In this document: positions 24,783-33,743 of the stretch, piece by piece
Layout of the letters: each line of letters starts with the position of its first letter
Position numbering within the stretch: the stretch's first letter is position 1
Assembly: GCF_000016385.1 (NCBI RefSeq)
Contig: NC_009376.1
Coordinates: 496,001-560,000, forward strand
From: Pyrobaculum arsenaticum DSM 13514
GTDB taxonomy: Archaea > Thermoproteota > Thermoprotei > Thermoproteales > Thermoproteaceae
Length of the DNA: 64,000 nt
Direction of reading: 5' to 3'
Notes under the pieces: generated by a model
What the model was told of the DNA's origin: nothing
The model's input: the letters and a program-made list of their open reading frames with translations, nothing else
Databases searched by the model: none
Program-made: the position numbers and the translations under genes

Positions 24783-27140
24783 AAAATAGGCTTGATGTAC
24801 CTAACCCTGTCGATCATCAATTTCGTACTGGCCGGCGTAGCCGCTATGTATATGAGATATACCATCGCCGCAACGCCGCCGGCAACTGCCGTTTACGATC
24901 CCTTCAACGATCGGCTCTACACGTGGTTCATGTCGCTTCACGGCTTGGCAATGCTCCTCTTATTCGCCACCCAGGCCCTCGTTGGGCTCGCCAACGTCCT
25001 AGTGCCTAAGCTCATAGGCGCGCCCGATTTGTACTGGCCCAGGGTAAACGCCCTGTCCTTCTGGATGCAGATCCCCTTCACGGTGTTCCTCTGGTCTTCG
25101 CTGTTCTTCTGGCAAGACGGCGACTCCATCGGGTGGACCCTCTACCCGCCTCTGAGCGCCCGCTCGCCGTCGCTTGGGGTGGATCTAATTCTGATAGGCA
25201 TCGTCATCGGCGGGCTCGCCACAACGCTTACGGGGATTAACTTTATCTTGACTATTACAAGATTACGCCGCCCCGATATAAAGATGCTGGACATGTCGCT
25301 CTTCGCCTGGTCAGTACTGGCGGCGTCTATGTTGATGGTGATGGCCCTCCCGCCGCTGTCCGTAGGGGCGGTGATGTTATTGCTCGAGCGACACCTTGGC
25401 CTTCCCTTCTTCGACGTGACGCCGGGCAACCCAGCCGCTTCGGGAGATCCCAGGTTGTTCCAGCACATCTTCTGGTTCTTCGGACACCCGGAGGTGTACA
25501 TCCTCGTGCTCCCGGCAATGGGATTAGTGTCCGAGGTGATACAGCGCATGGCCAGAAGGAGGGCCTACGGCTACACGGCCATCGCCGTGTCGTCTGTGGC
25601 CATAGCCGCGATAAGCTTCGCCGTGTGGATGCACCACATGTTCACCGCAGTACAAGATTACGCTCCCCGCATAGCCATGGCCCTAACCACCATGGCTGTG
25701 GCCATCCCGTCGGGCGTCAAGGTCTTCAACTGGGTCGCCACCCTATACGGGGGAAGGATCTCGCTTAGAGCGCCCATGTTGTTCATGCTGACCTTCTTGC
25801 TGTTCTTCATAGTTGGCGGCGTAACGGGCGTCTTCTTCCCAGTAGTCACCCTAGACCTCCACCTGCAAGATACCTACTTCGTGTTGGGCCACTTCCACTA
25901 CATAGTAAACGCCATCGCCTTCGGAGCTCTTGGCGCTCTGCTCTACTACTTCCCCCACCTCACCGGCCGGTGGTATAACGAGAGGCTGGCCGTGTTGAGC
26001 TGGGGGCTCATCACTGTGGGCGGCTTCATGACCTACACCCTCATGTCGGCAGCCGGTATTTTGGGCTCGCCGAGAAGATACGCCGCGGCGCCGACCCCCG
26101 ACGTGTATCCATACCACGTGGGGATGACGGTTTTCACCCTAATTTTAGCAACAGGTGTAGTTATCTACTTCGCCAACCTGTTGTACAGCCTCTTCAACGG
26201 GAGGCCCGTCGAGAACAGGGCGGATCCATGGGGCTCCTCCAAATACGGGCTACCCGACGTAATCCCGCCTGTTGTGAAGCCCCACCACGAACCCAATCCT
26301 TGGCCCTTTATACTGGGCGTGGGCATGATTCCGCTGGGCCTCGGCGCGCTCTCGCTGTTGAAGGGCGTGTCGCCGAAGCTGGCCAACTACAGTTTCTTGT
26401 CGGGACCCCACATCGGGCTTGCCGCCGTCGGGACCTTCATCGCGCTTGGCGTCGCTTGGTACGTCCTAGATCAGGTCAAGACGGCGAAGATGCTTAGGCT
26501 TATGAACGGCGCGGCGCACTTTGAGATACCTAAGCCTCCCAGCCTCTGGGGCGACTTAAAGGTGTCTATTTCGTGGGTCATCCTCTCTGAAATCTCAATT
26601 TTCGGCTCTTTCATCTCATCTGTATACTACGCACGGGTGGTGCTCTACGACGGGTGGAACGCCGCGCTTCATCACGTGCCTGAGCTCATCACGCCTCTTT
26701 CGCTTGCCATGTCCTTCGCCTTGTGGAGTAGTAGCTTCACCGCCATGATGGCTAGGAGAAGCTTGCTTAGGGGGAGGAGAGGCGGCTTCTTCGGTTGGCT
26801 AGCCGCCACCATGGCCCTGGGAATCTTCTTCGCGTCTAGCCAATTCCTCGCCGAGTATCCCGAGCTCTTTGCACACGGCTTCACGCCAAGCAGCAGTATA
26901 ATTGCGAGCTACTTCTTCACGATTGTCACCCTCCACGGCTTCCACGTCATAATAGGCTTGGTGTTTTGGGGGCTGGTGGGGGTGCTAGTGGCGCTTGGCT
27001 ACTGGAACGAGAAGAGGCCAGACGGCGTTGAGGCCGCGGAGTACTACTGGCACTTCGTCGACGCCGTTTGGGTCGTCCTGTTCTTGACCTTCTACCTAGG
27101 CGCCGTGAACATAATAGCGCCGGCGCCGAAGGCGGTATGA
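24750..27140 (+). CDS. coxAC: Fused heme-copper oxidase subunits I and III
   Basis: 796 residues. Subunit I part (about 1-500): N-terminal TTTDAHKIGLMYL, heme ligand helix MSLHGLAML, FFGHPEVYILVLPAMG with the A-type Glu, the CuB His pair WMHHM, and the heme ligands GHFHYIV. Subunit III part (about 570-790) with FHVIIGLVFWG and YYWHFVDAVWVVLFLTFYL. It reduces oxygen to water and pumps protons. No subunit II gene is in the window. The GTG at 24750 gives the usual beginning; no strong TATA is close, so the leader may be long. Confidence 0.9.
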   Translation: MVGNLTTTDAHKIGLMYLTLSIINFVLAGVAAMYMRYTIAATPPATAVYDPFNDRLYTWFMSLHGLAMLLLFATQALVGLANVLVPKLIGAPDLYWPRVNALSFWMQIPFTVFLWSSLFFWQDGDSIGWTLYPPLSARSPSLGVDLILIGIVIGGLATTLTGINFILTITRLRRPDIKMLDMSLFAWSVLAASMLMVMALPPLSVGAVMLLLERHLGLPFFDVTPGNPAASGDPRLFQHIFWFFGHPEVYILVLPAMGLVSEVIQRMARRRAYGYTAIAVSSVAIAAISFAVWMHHMFTAVQDYAPRIAMALTTMAVAIPSGVKVFNWVATLYGGRISLRAPMLFMLTFLLFFIVGGVTGVFFPVVTLDLHLQDTYFVLGHFHYIVNAIAFGALGALLYYFPHLTGRWYNERLAVLSWGLITVGGFMTYTLMSAAGILGSPRRYAAAPTPDVYPYHVGMTVFTLILATGVVIYFANLLYSLFNGRPVENRADPWGSSKYGLPDVIPPVVKPHHEPNPWPFILGVGMIPLGLGALSLLKGVSPKLANYSFLSGPHIGLAAVGTFIALGVAWYVLDQVKTAKMLRLMNGAAHFEIPKPPSLWGDLKVSISWVILSEISIFGSFISSVYYARVVLYDGWNAALHHVPELITPLSLAMSFALWSSSFTAMMARRSLLRGRRGGFFGWLAATMALGIFFASSQFLAEYPELFAHGFTPSSSIIASYFFTIVTLHGFHVIIGLVFWGLVGVLVALGYWNEKRPDGVEAAEYYWHFVDAVWVVLFLTFYLGAVNIIAPAPKAV

Positions 27141-27328
27141 GAGCGCTTAAGGCGTTCGCGCTCGGCGTCGCCGTTTTGATGATCGGAGCGGCTATATTAA
27201 ACGCAACCACTGCTTTTGACCCGCCTCTCTTCTCGTCATTTCTCGTAGTGGGCATGATGGCGTTATCCTATTACTACTTCGAAAGGTGGTATGAGCGGTG
27301 GCTCAGAGAGAGATCCGAGTCTCATTAG
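27137..27328 (+). CDS. Small two-helix membrane protein of the oxidase operon
   Basis: 63 residues, two membrane helices then a charged tail (YYYFERWYERWLRERSESH). The ATG overlaps the coxAC stop as ATGA, showing translational coupling. It resembles small oxidase accessory subunits (subunit IV type) only in size and position. Confidence 0.7.
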   Translation: MRALKAFALGVAVLMIGAAILNATTAFDPPLFSSFLVVGMMALSYYYFERWYERWLRERSESH

Positions 27329-27794
27329 GGTTTTTGGGCTTATCGGATCCCTCTCTTTAATCCTAGAAGGGGTAATACTACCCGTGGCAGTTGCCGCCCA
27401 CGTGTTTCTTCTTTTAACTTACAGATGGGCCTCGCACTACTGCGGCAGAAGGTCGATCTTCACCTTCGGCTTGTTGTGGTTCGCGACGGCTATCACCGCG
27501 TCGTTGACAATAGCGGCTACCATGAAACTCACCTTTATCACAGTGTACCTGGGACAACTCCACCCAGCGGTGCCGCTGGCGTGGCTAATGACAGTTCCGC
27601 CCTTCTACCTCGCCGTTAGGGAGCTCAGCAGATCTTCAGGAATCGGCCTCTTCCAACTGGCCTTCACCGCCTACGCCCTCGGAGTCTTCCTACTGCTTCT
27701 TGGACTCGCCTTTATACAGGCGGCGGCCGTGTCGGTTTTTGTAATAGCCTACGCCTTTGTGGCGCTCGCGCTGGCTTTTTGGAAGATCGGCTAG
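27291..27794 (+). CDS. Five-helix membrane protein of the oxidase operon
   Basis: 167 residues with about five membrane helices. It begins inside the previous gene (38-nt overlap) and ends overlapping the opposite-strand regulator gene by 83 nt. No family recognised. Position suggests assembly or heme/quinone handling for the oxidase. A shorter start is not available among ATG or GTG codons before the first helix. Confidence 0.6.
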   Translation: MSGGSERDPSLIRVFGLIGSLSLILEGVILPVAVAAHVFLLLTYRWASHYCGRRSIFTFGLLWFATAITASLTIAATMKLTFITVYLGQLHPAVPLAWLMTVPPFYLAVRELSRSSGIGLFQLAFTAYALGVFLLLLGLAFIQAAAVSVFVIAYAFVALALAFWKIG

Positions 27795-28242
27795 CATGCA
27801 GTTCTACCCAGAAGCCGTCCCGCACAGCTTTTTTAACCCGCTCCACAAGTTCCTCAACTAAGTGCCTTGGCTCTGCGTACTGACCCTCCGCCAGCCCCAT
27901 GGCGTGGAGCGCCTTGAGATGGACGACGTAGTGGGGACACGACATACAGCTGTCGTATTGGCACCTCTCTGGGATGTAGGCGCAATAGTCCTCCGCCAAG
28001 AGGAGCACAGGTTTTCCCAGTATCTTTACAAGGCCGTCATGCACCTCGCCCGCTATGTATATGCCGGGTTGCAACACGCCTAGTTTTTTCAACTTAGCAA
28101 TTTTCCTGTATACGGTGCTCAGCGGCAGACCTGTTATGAAAGATATCTGCCTCGCCCCCAGCCCGCGGGCGTATAGGCATAGGATTCTCTCTTCTTGAGC
28201 GACAGCGGCTAGGACCCCGCGGGGCACTATTTTAACCCTCAT
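27712..28242 (-). CDS. Helix-turn-helix regulator with Cys cluster
   Basis: 176 residues. An N-terminal helix-turn-helix (ERILCLYARGLGARQISFIT, then LPLSTVYRKIAKLKKLGVL) is followed by CAYIPERCQYDSCMSCPHY, four Cys and a His spaced C-x7-C-x4-C-x2-C, a likely zinc or iron-sulfur site (about 87-102), and a basic tail. The start overlaps the stop of the second regulator as ATGA, so the two are coupled. Lying between oxidase and nitrite-reductase genes, it may switch respiration genes in response to oxygen or NO. Confidence 0.7.
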   Translation of the reverse strand: MRVKIVPRGVLAAVAQEERILCLYARGLGARQISFITGLPLSTVYRKIAKLKKLGVLQPGIYIAGEVHDGLVKILGKPVLLLAEDYCAYIPERCQYDSCMSCPHYVVHLKALHAMGLAEGQYAEPRHLVEELVERVKKAVRDGFWVELHASRSSKKPARAPQRRRLLQKPTRPPPV

Positions 28243-28697
28243 ACAAGCTCGACCACCTTTCTCAACGCTAATTTAAACGTCTTATAGACAGCCACCTTGG
28301 AGACCCCCCTTGCCCTCGCCGTGGTGGAGAGATTTCCACCATCTGCCATCTTTGCTAAAACCTCTCTCTGGAGGGGCGTCACGACAATCTGCTTCACGGG
28401 GACCGACCTATAGGCCAGTACCCTCTCCCTGTTTTCCTGGAGTAGCTTAACCACGGCCTTTTTCTCCTCGGTAATAACATATACAAGCCCCTCACGTATC
28501 TTTATCCTATACACGTGCCCCTTTTCGAGCACGCGGTATACGATGCACTCCTCGCATTTCGACGAGACATATACAACACCCCTCGGCGTATAGACTGCAT
28601 GTGAGATCTTGCCGTTGGCGATTTTAAAACCTAAGTGAAAAATCGCATCGCGGGGGAGTTTGCTACACCCCCGAAAAACTATTTCAAGAAACCTCAT
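28239..28697 (-). CDS. Regulator with C-terminal bat-type helix-turn-helix
   Basis: 152 residues. An N-terminal beta-rich sensory part has SSKCEECIVYRVLEKGHVYRI, and the C terminus (VTPLQREVLAKMADGGNLST, then ARARGVSKVAVYKTF) is a bacterio-opsin-activator-like helix-turn-helix. The ATG at 28697 is about 25 nt from the box ACTTAAAAAT (28717-28726). It forms a coupled pair with the next regulator. The 110 bp beyond its start, up to 28808, are strongly A/T-rich and contain no gene. Confidence 0.7.
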   Translation of the reverse strand: MRFLEIVFRGCSKLPRDAIFHLGFKIANGKISHAVYTPRGVVYVSSKCEECIVYRVLEKGHVYRIKIREGLVYVITEEKKAVVKLLQENRERVLAYRSVPVKQIVVTPLQREVLAKMADGGNLSTTARARGVSKVAVYKTFKLALRKVVELV

Positions 28698-28808
28698 TAT
28701 TATCATATTGATCTGAATTTTTAAGTATTCACATTTTACATCTTTTTCAGTAATTATATATTTATAAGTTTTTTTATCGCTAATTTTAGATTAATGTATT
28801 CAAATATA

Positions 28809-29231
28809 TTAATGTATGTGTATCTCTAGCTGCGTCCGAGCTGCGGCGAAGACCACGTCTTCTCTGTTGCTCAGCCTAAGCCTTATCTCCACGTTGCCGG
28901 TTATGTTGCCAGTGAGCATTAAGTGGTAGCCAAAGTGCGTGAACTTCACGGCAGAGAAGGGGGCCGCGCAGACCTTGTCTATGGGCCTCATAGCAACCAG
29001 AGTCCCGTTGATTTCAGTAACGTGGAGCTCCGCCGACACGCCAGGAGGCTTTAAGACCTCGGCCCCAGTTATGCAGACTGTGAATGGGGTGGGGTTTACA
29101 AAAGTGAATACCGCCATGGCCGTATCGGGGGCCGTGGCGATGTAGGAGGCGTCTTTTACGTAGGGCTTCACCAATGCTATGTACCCAACGGCGGCTACCG
29201 CCAGGGCTATTAAGAAGAGGGCCTTACGCAT
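28809..29231 (-). CDS. PCuAC-like external copper chaperone
   Basis: 140 residues with an N-terminal signal/anchor (MRKALFLIALAVAAVGYIAL) and a DUF461/PCu(A)C cupredoxin-like domain: AELHVTEINGTLVAMRPI and FTHFGYHLMLTGNI carry the conserved His and Met copper ligands, with a HIH end. PCuAC supplies copper to the CuA site of oxidases together with SCO. It overlaps the stop of the heme O synthase gene by 8 nt. Confidence 0.82.
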   Translation of the reverse strand: MRKALFLIALAVAAVGYIALVKPYVKDASYIATAPDTAMAVFTFVNPTPFTVCITGAEVLKPPGVSAELHVTEINGTLVAMRPIDKVCAAPFSAVKFTHFGYHLMLTGNITGNVEIRLRLSNREDVVFAAARTQLEIHIH

Positions 29232-30063
29232 TGGCTATCAAAGCCAGGAGGAAAAGGGTGAGCACCGGGCTTGAGGCCTTGTACATCTTCCACATGGCCT
29301 CGTCTGTCTTCGTGGCCAGGGCATATGCACCAGTGGCGATTGTCGCCACGACGCCGGCGGCGACGAGGGCCCCACCTAGAAGCCCGCCGCCAAAGGCGAG
29401 GTACAGGGTCATTATGTAGGCGGCGCTTGCTAAGTTCAATAGGGAGATTATAGCCACCGCGGCTTTTTCCCCCACAACTGTGGGCAACATGGGGACGCCG
29501 GCTCTTCTGTAGTCGTCTCTGTATTTATAAGCCAGCGCCCATATATGCGATGGGATCCAGAGGTAGATGGCGAAGGAGATCAGCACAGCGTGTAAGTCCA
29601 CCGTACCTGCGCCTAGGGCGTAGCCGCCGAGGAAGGTGGCGTTGCCAGCAAAGCCGCCGCCGAGTATGTTGAGCCACGTCCTCTTCTTTAAAATGACTGT
29701 GTACACCACAGCGTAGAAGAACCACCCCAGAAATACGAAGAGGCCCGGTAGGGGGCCCAGTAAGAGGAATCCCAGCGCAATGCCCAGAGCGGAGAGGACT
29801 AGGGAATACGCCAGCGCGTTGCGGGGCTCAACCAAGCCGGCAGGAAGCGGCCTCTTCGCCGTCCTCCTCATCGCCGCGTCTATGTCGCGCTCCCAGTAGT
29901 GGTTAAATGCAGCGGCGCCGCCCGTGGAGAGGAACGCCACAAGCAAAAGCGAGAATGCCTGGGCGATGTTGGGTTGCCGCGCCGAGTAGAGGTACCCCGC
30001 TAGGCTGGCTAGGATCAAAAGCCAGATGACCCTGGGCTTAAGTAGGATTAAATATGGGTTCAC
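29224..30063 (-). CDS. ctaB: Protoheme IX farnesyltransferase (heme O synthase)
   Basis: 279 residues and about eight or nine helices of the UbiA/CtaB prenyltransferase family, converting heme b to heme O for the oxidase. Motifs: LLKPRVIWLLI, NHYWERDIDAAMRRTAKRPLPAG (first Asp-rich loop) and YKYRDDYRRAGVPMLP (second). The GTG at 30063 yields the typical MNPYLILLKPRV start and lies about 24 nt from a TATA (AATATAAAT, 30082-30091). The longer TTG start would overlap the NirS stop. Confidence 0.92.
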   Translation of the reverse strand: MNPYLILLKPRVIWLLILASLAGYLYSARQPNIAQAFSLLLVAFLSTGGAAAFNHYWERDIDAAMRRTAKRPLPAGLVEPRNALAYSLVLSALGIALGFLLLGPLPGLFVFLGWFFYAVVYTVILKKRTWLNILGGGFAGNATFLGGYALGAGTVDLHAVLISFAIYLWIPSHIWALAYKYRDDYRRAGVPMLPTVVGEKAAVAIISLLNLASAAYIMTLYLAFGGGLLGGALVAAGVVATIATGAYALATKTDEAMWKMYKASSPVLTLFLLALIANA

Positions 30064-30092
30064 AGACGAAAAATGTTTTCGATTTATATTTC

Positions 30093-31709
30093 TTAGAACC
30101 AAGGCGCCTTTATCCTCCAGGCTGGGAATATGCCGGTGGGAGAGGGCTCTTCTAGCAACTGGACAGGCTCTATCTCCTTTAGCTTTATTGTTCCCACGAT
30201 CTCGCCAGTCTCGGCGTCTACTCTATACACAGAGTCTGTCCTCTCCAAGGCGCTTATCACATAGCGCCCGTCGGGGGTGTAGCCCGGGTGCATTGCCCAC
30301 TTGCCTGGCTTGTTGGTAGAGAACACGGCAGGCTTGGGCGGGGCGGTGGCCACGTCCATGAGGTTAATGTCAACGGCGAATACGCCCTTGTTTATGTTAA
30401 ACGACGTGTCGAACCAGGCCAGCCCCTTGGGGATTCTGCCGTCTGGCAGCGGCGGAGTGGAGTATAGCCCCCCTCCTGTGTCGGCGGGGAACTCCTTGGG
30501 GTAGGTGATGTACTTCTCCACGTCCATCGTCTGGAGGTTTATAACGGTGATCTTCCCCTCCGCAATTGCGTTGGTTAGGAAGTACTTGCCGGGGACTAAG
30601 GTCCCAGGCCCTGGGTGCGGCTTCTTGCCGCACGGGACGACGTTGATAATTTCGAAGTTCTTCATGTCGAGTATGGATATGGTGTTGCTCTCCTGCCCGG
30701 TGACGGCTACGTAGCGGCCCTCCTTATCCAGTTTGTTTAGCTCGTGTGGGCTCTTGCCAATTCCAGTGACCTCATATGTCTTGTCGCCTATCTGCACTTT
30801 CACGCTTCTGTTCTTGGAGTTGTTGTCGTAGCTCGTGAATGCGTGGACAATGGGAAACTCCGGGTCTCTGTAATCTATAACTAGGACCATCTCGGCATCT
30901 TTTACATTGACAAGCCAGTAGCCCAGGTCTGTGGTGAGTATAGCCCCTTGGCGCCCCATCATGGGGGTTGGGAAGAACTTAGAGACGCCCAGGAATGGTA
31001 TCACCTTCAACACCTTGAAGGTGTCTGCATCTAGTATAACCACGTGTCCCGGGTCTTTGGAGCCTGCTATTATGTATTTCCCGTCCTTGTCATATGCAGC
31101 GCTACGGCAGTCGACGCCTATTTTTATCTGCCTCACAATCTGCATGGTGTAGAGATCTATCTTGGAAAGCCAGCAGTCCCTCGACATGCCTAGAGCAAAC
31201 CTCCTCTTGTTTTCGGGCCACTCCTCCCGGCCGAACCTCACCACGTGGACGCGGTCGCCGGCGTTCTTAAGCCTCTTCAACACATTGAAGTTTTTCATGT
31301 CTAGGAATGTGTAGGCGCCCACCATCTCGACCCCCGGCTCGTGGTAGCGGCTCTCAATCAATATAGCTATCCAGTCCAAGTCATTTATATTGTAGGCAGT
31401 AGGCTTGGGGGATAGGGAGTCCTCCGGCACCAGCACCCTGAGCGTGTTCTGAATTGTCTCAGGGTTTAAATACGCCAGCCCCCTCTTTTCAAAAGCTGGG
31501 TGCGGCGGCGCCGCCGGCGCGGTGGGAGCCGTCTGCATTACTTGTACCTGTGGTATTACTCTGGTCTCCACAACTTTCTCCTGGGTCACCTCCACAACGG
31601 CTTTTCCGCGGCTCAGCGCCACTGCCCAGCTACCCACCGCGAAGCCAATCCCCGCCATGGCGGCCGCCTTGAGGAAGTCACGCCTCGGTTGTTTGTCCTC
31701 GGCGCCCAT
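30093..31709 (-). CDS. nirS: Cytochrome d1-domain nitrite reductase (NirS-like)
   Basis: 538 residues. A Tat signal (QPRRDFLKAAAMAGIGFAVG), a Pro/Ala linker, then an eight-bladed d1-heme propeller of NirS type: KIDLYTMQIVRQIKIGVDCR, AGSKDPGHVVILDADTF, GKSPHELNKLDKEGR and KKPHPGPGTLVPGKYF. It would reduce nitrite to NO outside the membrane. It has no CxxCH, so electrons must come from a separate cytochrome, most likely the divergent gene at 31798. The ATG at 31709 precedes the Tat motif; the A/T box TAATATTTAAT is about 25-30 nt upstream. Confidence 0.8.
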   Translation of the reverse strand: MGAEDKQPRRDFLKAAAMAGIGFAVGSWAVALSRGKAVVEVTQEKVVETRVIPQVQVMQTAPTAPAAPPHPAFEKRGLAYLNPETIQNTLRVLVPEDSLSPKPTAYNINDLDWIAILIESRYHEPGVEMVGAYTFLDMKNFNVLKRLKNAGDRVHVVRFGREEWPENKRRFALGMSRDCWLSKIDLYTMQIVRQIKIGVDCRSAAYDKDGKYIIAGSKDPGHVVILDADTFKVLKVIPFLGVSKFFPTPMMGRQGAILTTDLGYWLVNVKDAEMVLVIDYRDPEFPIVHAFTSYDNNSKNRSVKVQIGDKTYEVTGIGKSPHELNKLDKEGRYVAVTGQESNTISILDMKNFEIINVVPCGKKPHPGPGTLVPGKYFLTNAIAEGKITVINLQTMDVEKYITYPKEFPADTGGGLYSTPPLPDGRIPKGLAWFDTSFNINKGVFAVDINLMDVATAPPKPAVFSTNKPGKWAMHPGYTPDGRYVISALERTDSVYRVDAETGEIVGTIKLKEIEPVQLLEEPSPTGIFPAWRIKAPWF

Positions 31710-31730
31710 GGATGTATACACTACGTCCGT

Positions 31731-31778
31731 AGGATTAAATATTACGGTTAACTTGGTTAACCAAAATTCTTAAGTTAC
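31731..31778. promoter_or_regulatory. Divergent promoters of nirS and the cytochrome-c-like gene
   Basis: Two A/T boxes, ATTAAATATTA (31734-31744, for nirS) and TTCTTAAGTT (31768-31777, for 31798), flank the inverted element GGTTAACTTGGTTAACC at 31746-31762. This element, two GGTTAAC-type half sites, could be an operator acting on both directions. Confidence 0.5.
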
Positions 31779-31797
31779 TAGCGCGTTATGAGTCGCC

Positions 31798-32397
31798 ATG
31801 GCAAGGGAGGTTATATACGCTGTGGTCGCAGTTGTTGCAATTATAGCCGGGTCTTTGGCATTTACATACCAGCCAGGTGTCGAGGTGAGGACAAAGTCAA
31901 CTACCGTAGCCACAACCGTCACGGAGTCCCCCGTCACGGTCACCGCCGCTGGCACGACAACAGCTACCACGTCGGGACAGACCGCACCGCCGAAGATCTC
32001 ATACGACGAAAACTTAGCCAAGAAGGGGCTCCAGTACTTCAAGGAACTGGCATACAACGCGTGCCACACTGTCAAAGCAGCGGGCATTGAAGTAGGGGGG
32101 AATATAGGACCTGATTTAAGCAAAGCGCTGTTCGGGAGCGTCGGGGTTGAAAAGGGCACAGCGGGCGGCCCCATATTAATGAAATACTTCGAGAAAAACG
32201 GCCTAAAGGACCCAGCGGCGGATCCCCAAAAGGCCGCCCAGCTAATTGCAAAGTTCCTCACCGAGGGCGATAAAGAATTGGCCCCCACAATGATGGCGCA
32301 AATCGCCGCATTTAAGCAACAACTCGGCGATAAGTGGGTCAACGAGTACGTACCAGCCCTAGTGGAGATGTTAAAGATGGCTGCGGCTAAAAGCTGA
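31798..32397 (+). CDS. Membrane-anchored cytochrome-c-like protein lacking the first heme Cys
   Basis: 199 residues: anchor (about 5-22), Thr-rich stalk (about 31-62), then a cytochrome-c-like domain with KGLQYFKELAYNACHTVKAAG and GGNIGPDLSKALFG. The heme-binding motif is YNACH (Tyr86 to His90), so only one Cys is available; the Tyr codon TAC (32053) differs from Cys TGC by one base. Met residues in APTMMAQ or MLKMA could be the second axial ligand. Divergent from nirS, it probably donates electrons to it. Heme attachment through one Cys is inference. Confidence 0.7.
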   Translation: MAREVIYAVVAVVAIIAGSLAFTYQPGVEVRTKSTTVATTVTESPVTVTAAGTTTATTSGQTAPPKISYDENLAKKGLQYFKELAYNACHTVKAAGIEVGGNIGPDLSKALFGSVGVEKGTAGGPILMKYFEKNGLKDPAADPQKAAQLIAKFLTEGDKELAPTMMAQIAAFKQQLGDKWVNEYVPALVEMLKMAAAKS

Positions 32398-32606
32398 ATT
32401 CCTTTTTCACCCCCGCCCTCTTTCTCGAAAAACCGGACAAACCTCCCAAAAGGCTTCTGCCAGCAACTGGGAGCACCGTAGCTACGCAACAGGAAAAGAA
32501 CTGTTGTGATCTTTAGAGCTAGTGAGTATTTAAAGCCCTCGCGCAACGCGGCTGTACCAAGGGGCTTTTGTAACACCAGCCGCGGAAAAGACCGTGCCTA
32601 TAGCTA

Positions 32607-33323
32607 CTACTCCAGGCCTTTTATGTTTTTCAAAACCTCGCCTAGGTAGGCTGGCAGATCTGCGTACTCTATATAGATGGCCCCCTCTACTGCCAAACCG
32701 CGGTTTAAGCTATTCACCACAAAAATTCTTACATCGGCCTCCCTCCACGCCGGTATGTCGTTTTCGCTGTCCCCCATGTAGGCCACGTGCCTTACCCCAA
32801 GCAACGCCTTTAGGATCTTGACTGCATCCCCCTTGTCCCTGTTTGCGCCGTATATGTCAACAAAGGGGTGGCGGGAGTACCACAACACCTTTAAGCCAAG
32901 CCTCTGCGCTTCAGCGATCACGGCCTCCAGCCCCTCAGGCGGCCCCCCGCGCCCCCGCCAGTCGATAGTTATCCCCGCCAGCCGCCCATCCGCAGTCCTC
33001 TTTGCCTCAACAAGGGCGTCTAGTCTCTGGGCCAGCGGGAGGAGTTGCTCTAGCTCCGCCGACCTCAGCCCCTCTGCAACGGCCATGTAGCCCCCGGCGT
33101 GTACCTCTAAGCCGTTGATACAGGCATACGCCGCCGCGTAGGGAACCCTCCGCCTCACGAAGTAGCAGTCCTTTGTCGTCACCACAGCCACTGGGATAAG
33201 CGTCGACAGCTCCCTCAACACCTCCTCCAACTCCGGGGGGATAGCCCCCTCCTCTCTCGCCCTCTCCGGCGGCGCCAAGGTACCGTCGTAGTCAGTAAAC
33301 AGCCCTATCACGCAACTCTCCAC
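32607..33323 (-). CDS. HAD-family phosphatase, OtsB/MPGP-like
   Basis: 238 residues. HAD motif I FTDYDGTLAP (about 9-18), motif II VVTTKD, Lys in NRDKGDAVK, motif IV GDSENDIPAW. The cap region is of the type seen in trehalose-6-phosphate and mannosylglycerate phosphatases (class IIB). It lies beside TreT and the TPSP cluster, which favours trehalose-6-phosphate as substrate. GTG 33323 is used; GTG 33311 is 29 nt from the A/T box and is possible. The 210 bp between it and the cytochrome gene hold no gene. Confidence 0.8.
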   Translation of the reverse strand: MESCVIGLFTDYDGTLAPPERAREEGAIPPELEEVLRELSTLIPVAVVTTKDCYFVRRRVPYAAAYACINGLEVHAGGYMAVAEGLRSAELEQLLPLAQRLDALVEAKRTADGRLAGITIDWRGRGGPPEGLEAVIAEAQRLGLKVLWYSRHPFVDIYGANRDKGDAVKILKALLGVRHVAYMGDSENDIPAWREADVRIFVVNSLNRGLAVEGAIYIEYADLPAYLGEVLKNIKGLE

Positions 33324-33743
33324 ATTGAGATCTTTTTAAACTACCTAGTTATCTCTGCCTCTAAATCTTTCTGCCTAGAATTATCGCGGCGAAAGTGATA
33401 CTAGCTGTAGTTGACACTTCTCTCACTGTTATAGGCATACTGGGCGGGGGTTATACTGGACGGTTTCGGGGAGATAGAAGATTAGGCAAATAGACGGTAG
33501 GCTTTCTAAGGGGGCCTTAAGGCCTAATCAGCAAGCGGTTTGATGAAAGGAAGGATTATGCGGTAGGCGCTTCGGCCGACTCCTCTTCGGTTTTCCTAGT
33601 AACCAGTAGTTTGTGATCCAAGAGCGACGTGATGGGTGGGGCAAAGCCGATTTGCCTAGGGAGAAGACAAGTAGCAACTCTCGTGCCTAATCCACTGACG
33701 AGAGAGGCTTTATGATTGAGAAAGGGGGAGATCACTGTAAGAG
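33324..33743. other. Intergenic region with possible coding remnants
   Basis: About 420 bp. It holds the promoter of the HAD gene at its left end and, on the plus strand near 33390-33495, a frame reading VILAVVDTSLTVIGILGGGY that looks like a membrane-helix remnant but has no supported start. A TGATGA (33541-33546) resembles a C box, yet no D box follows at a suitable distance. Confidence 0.3.
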
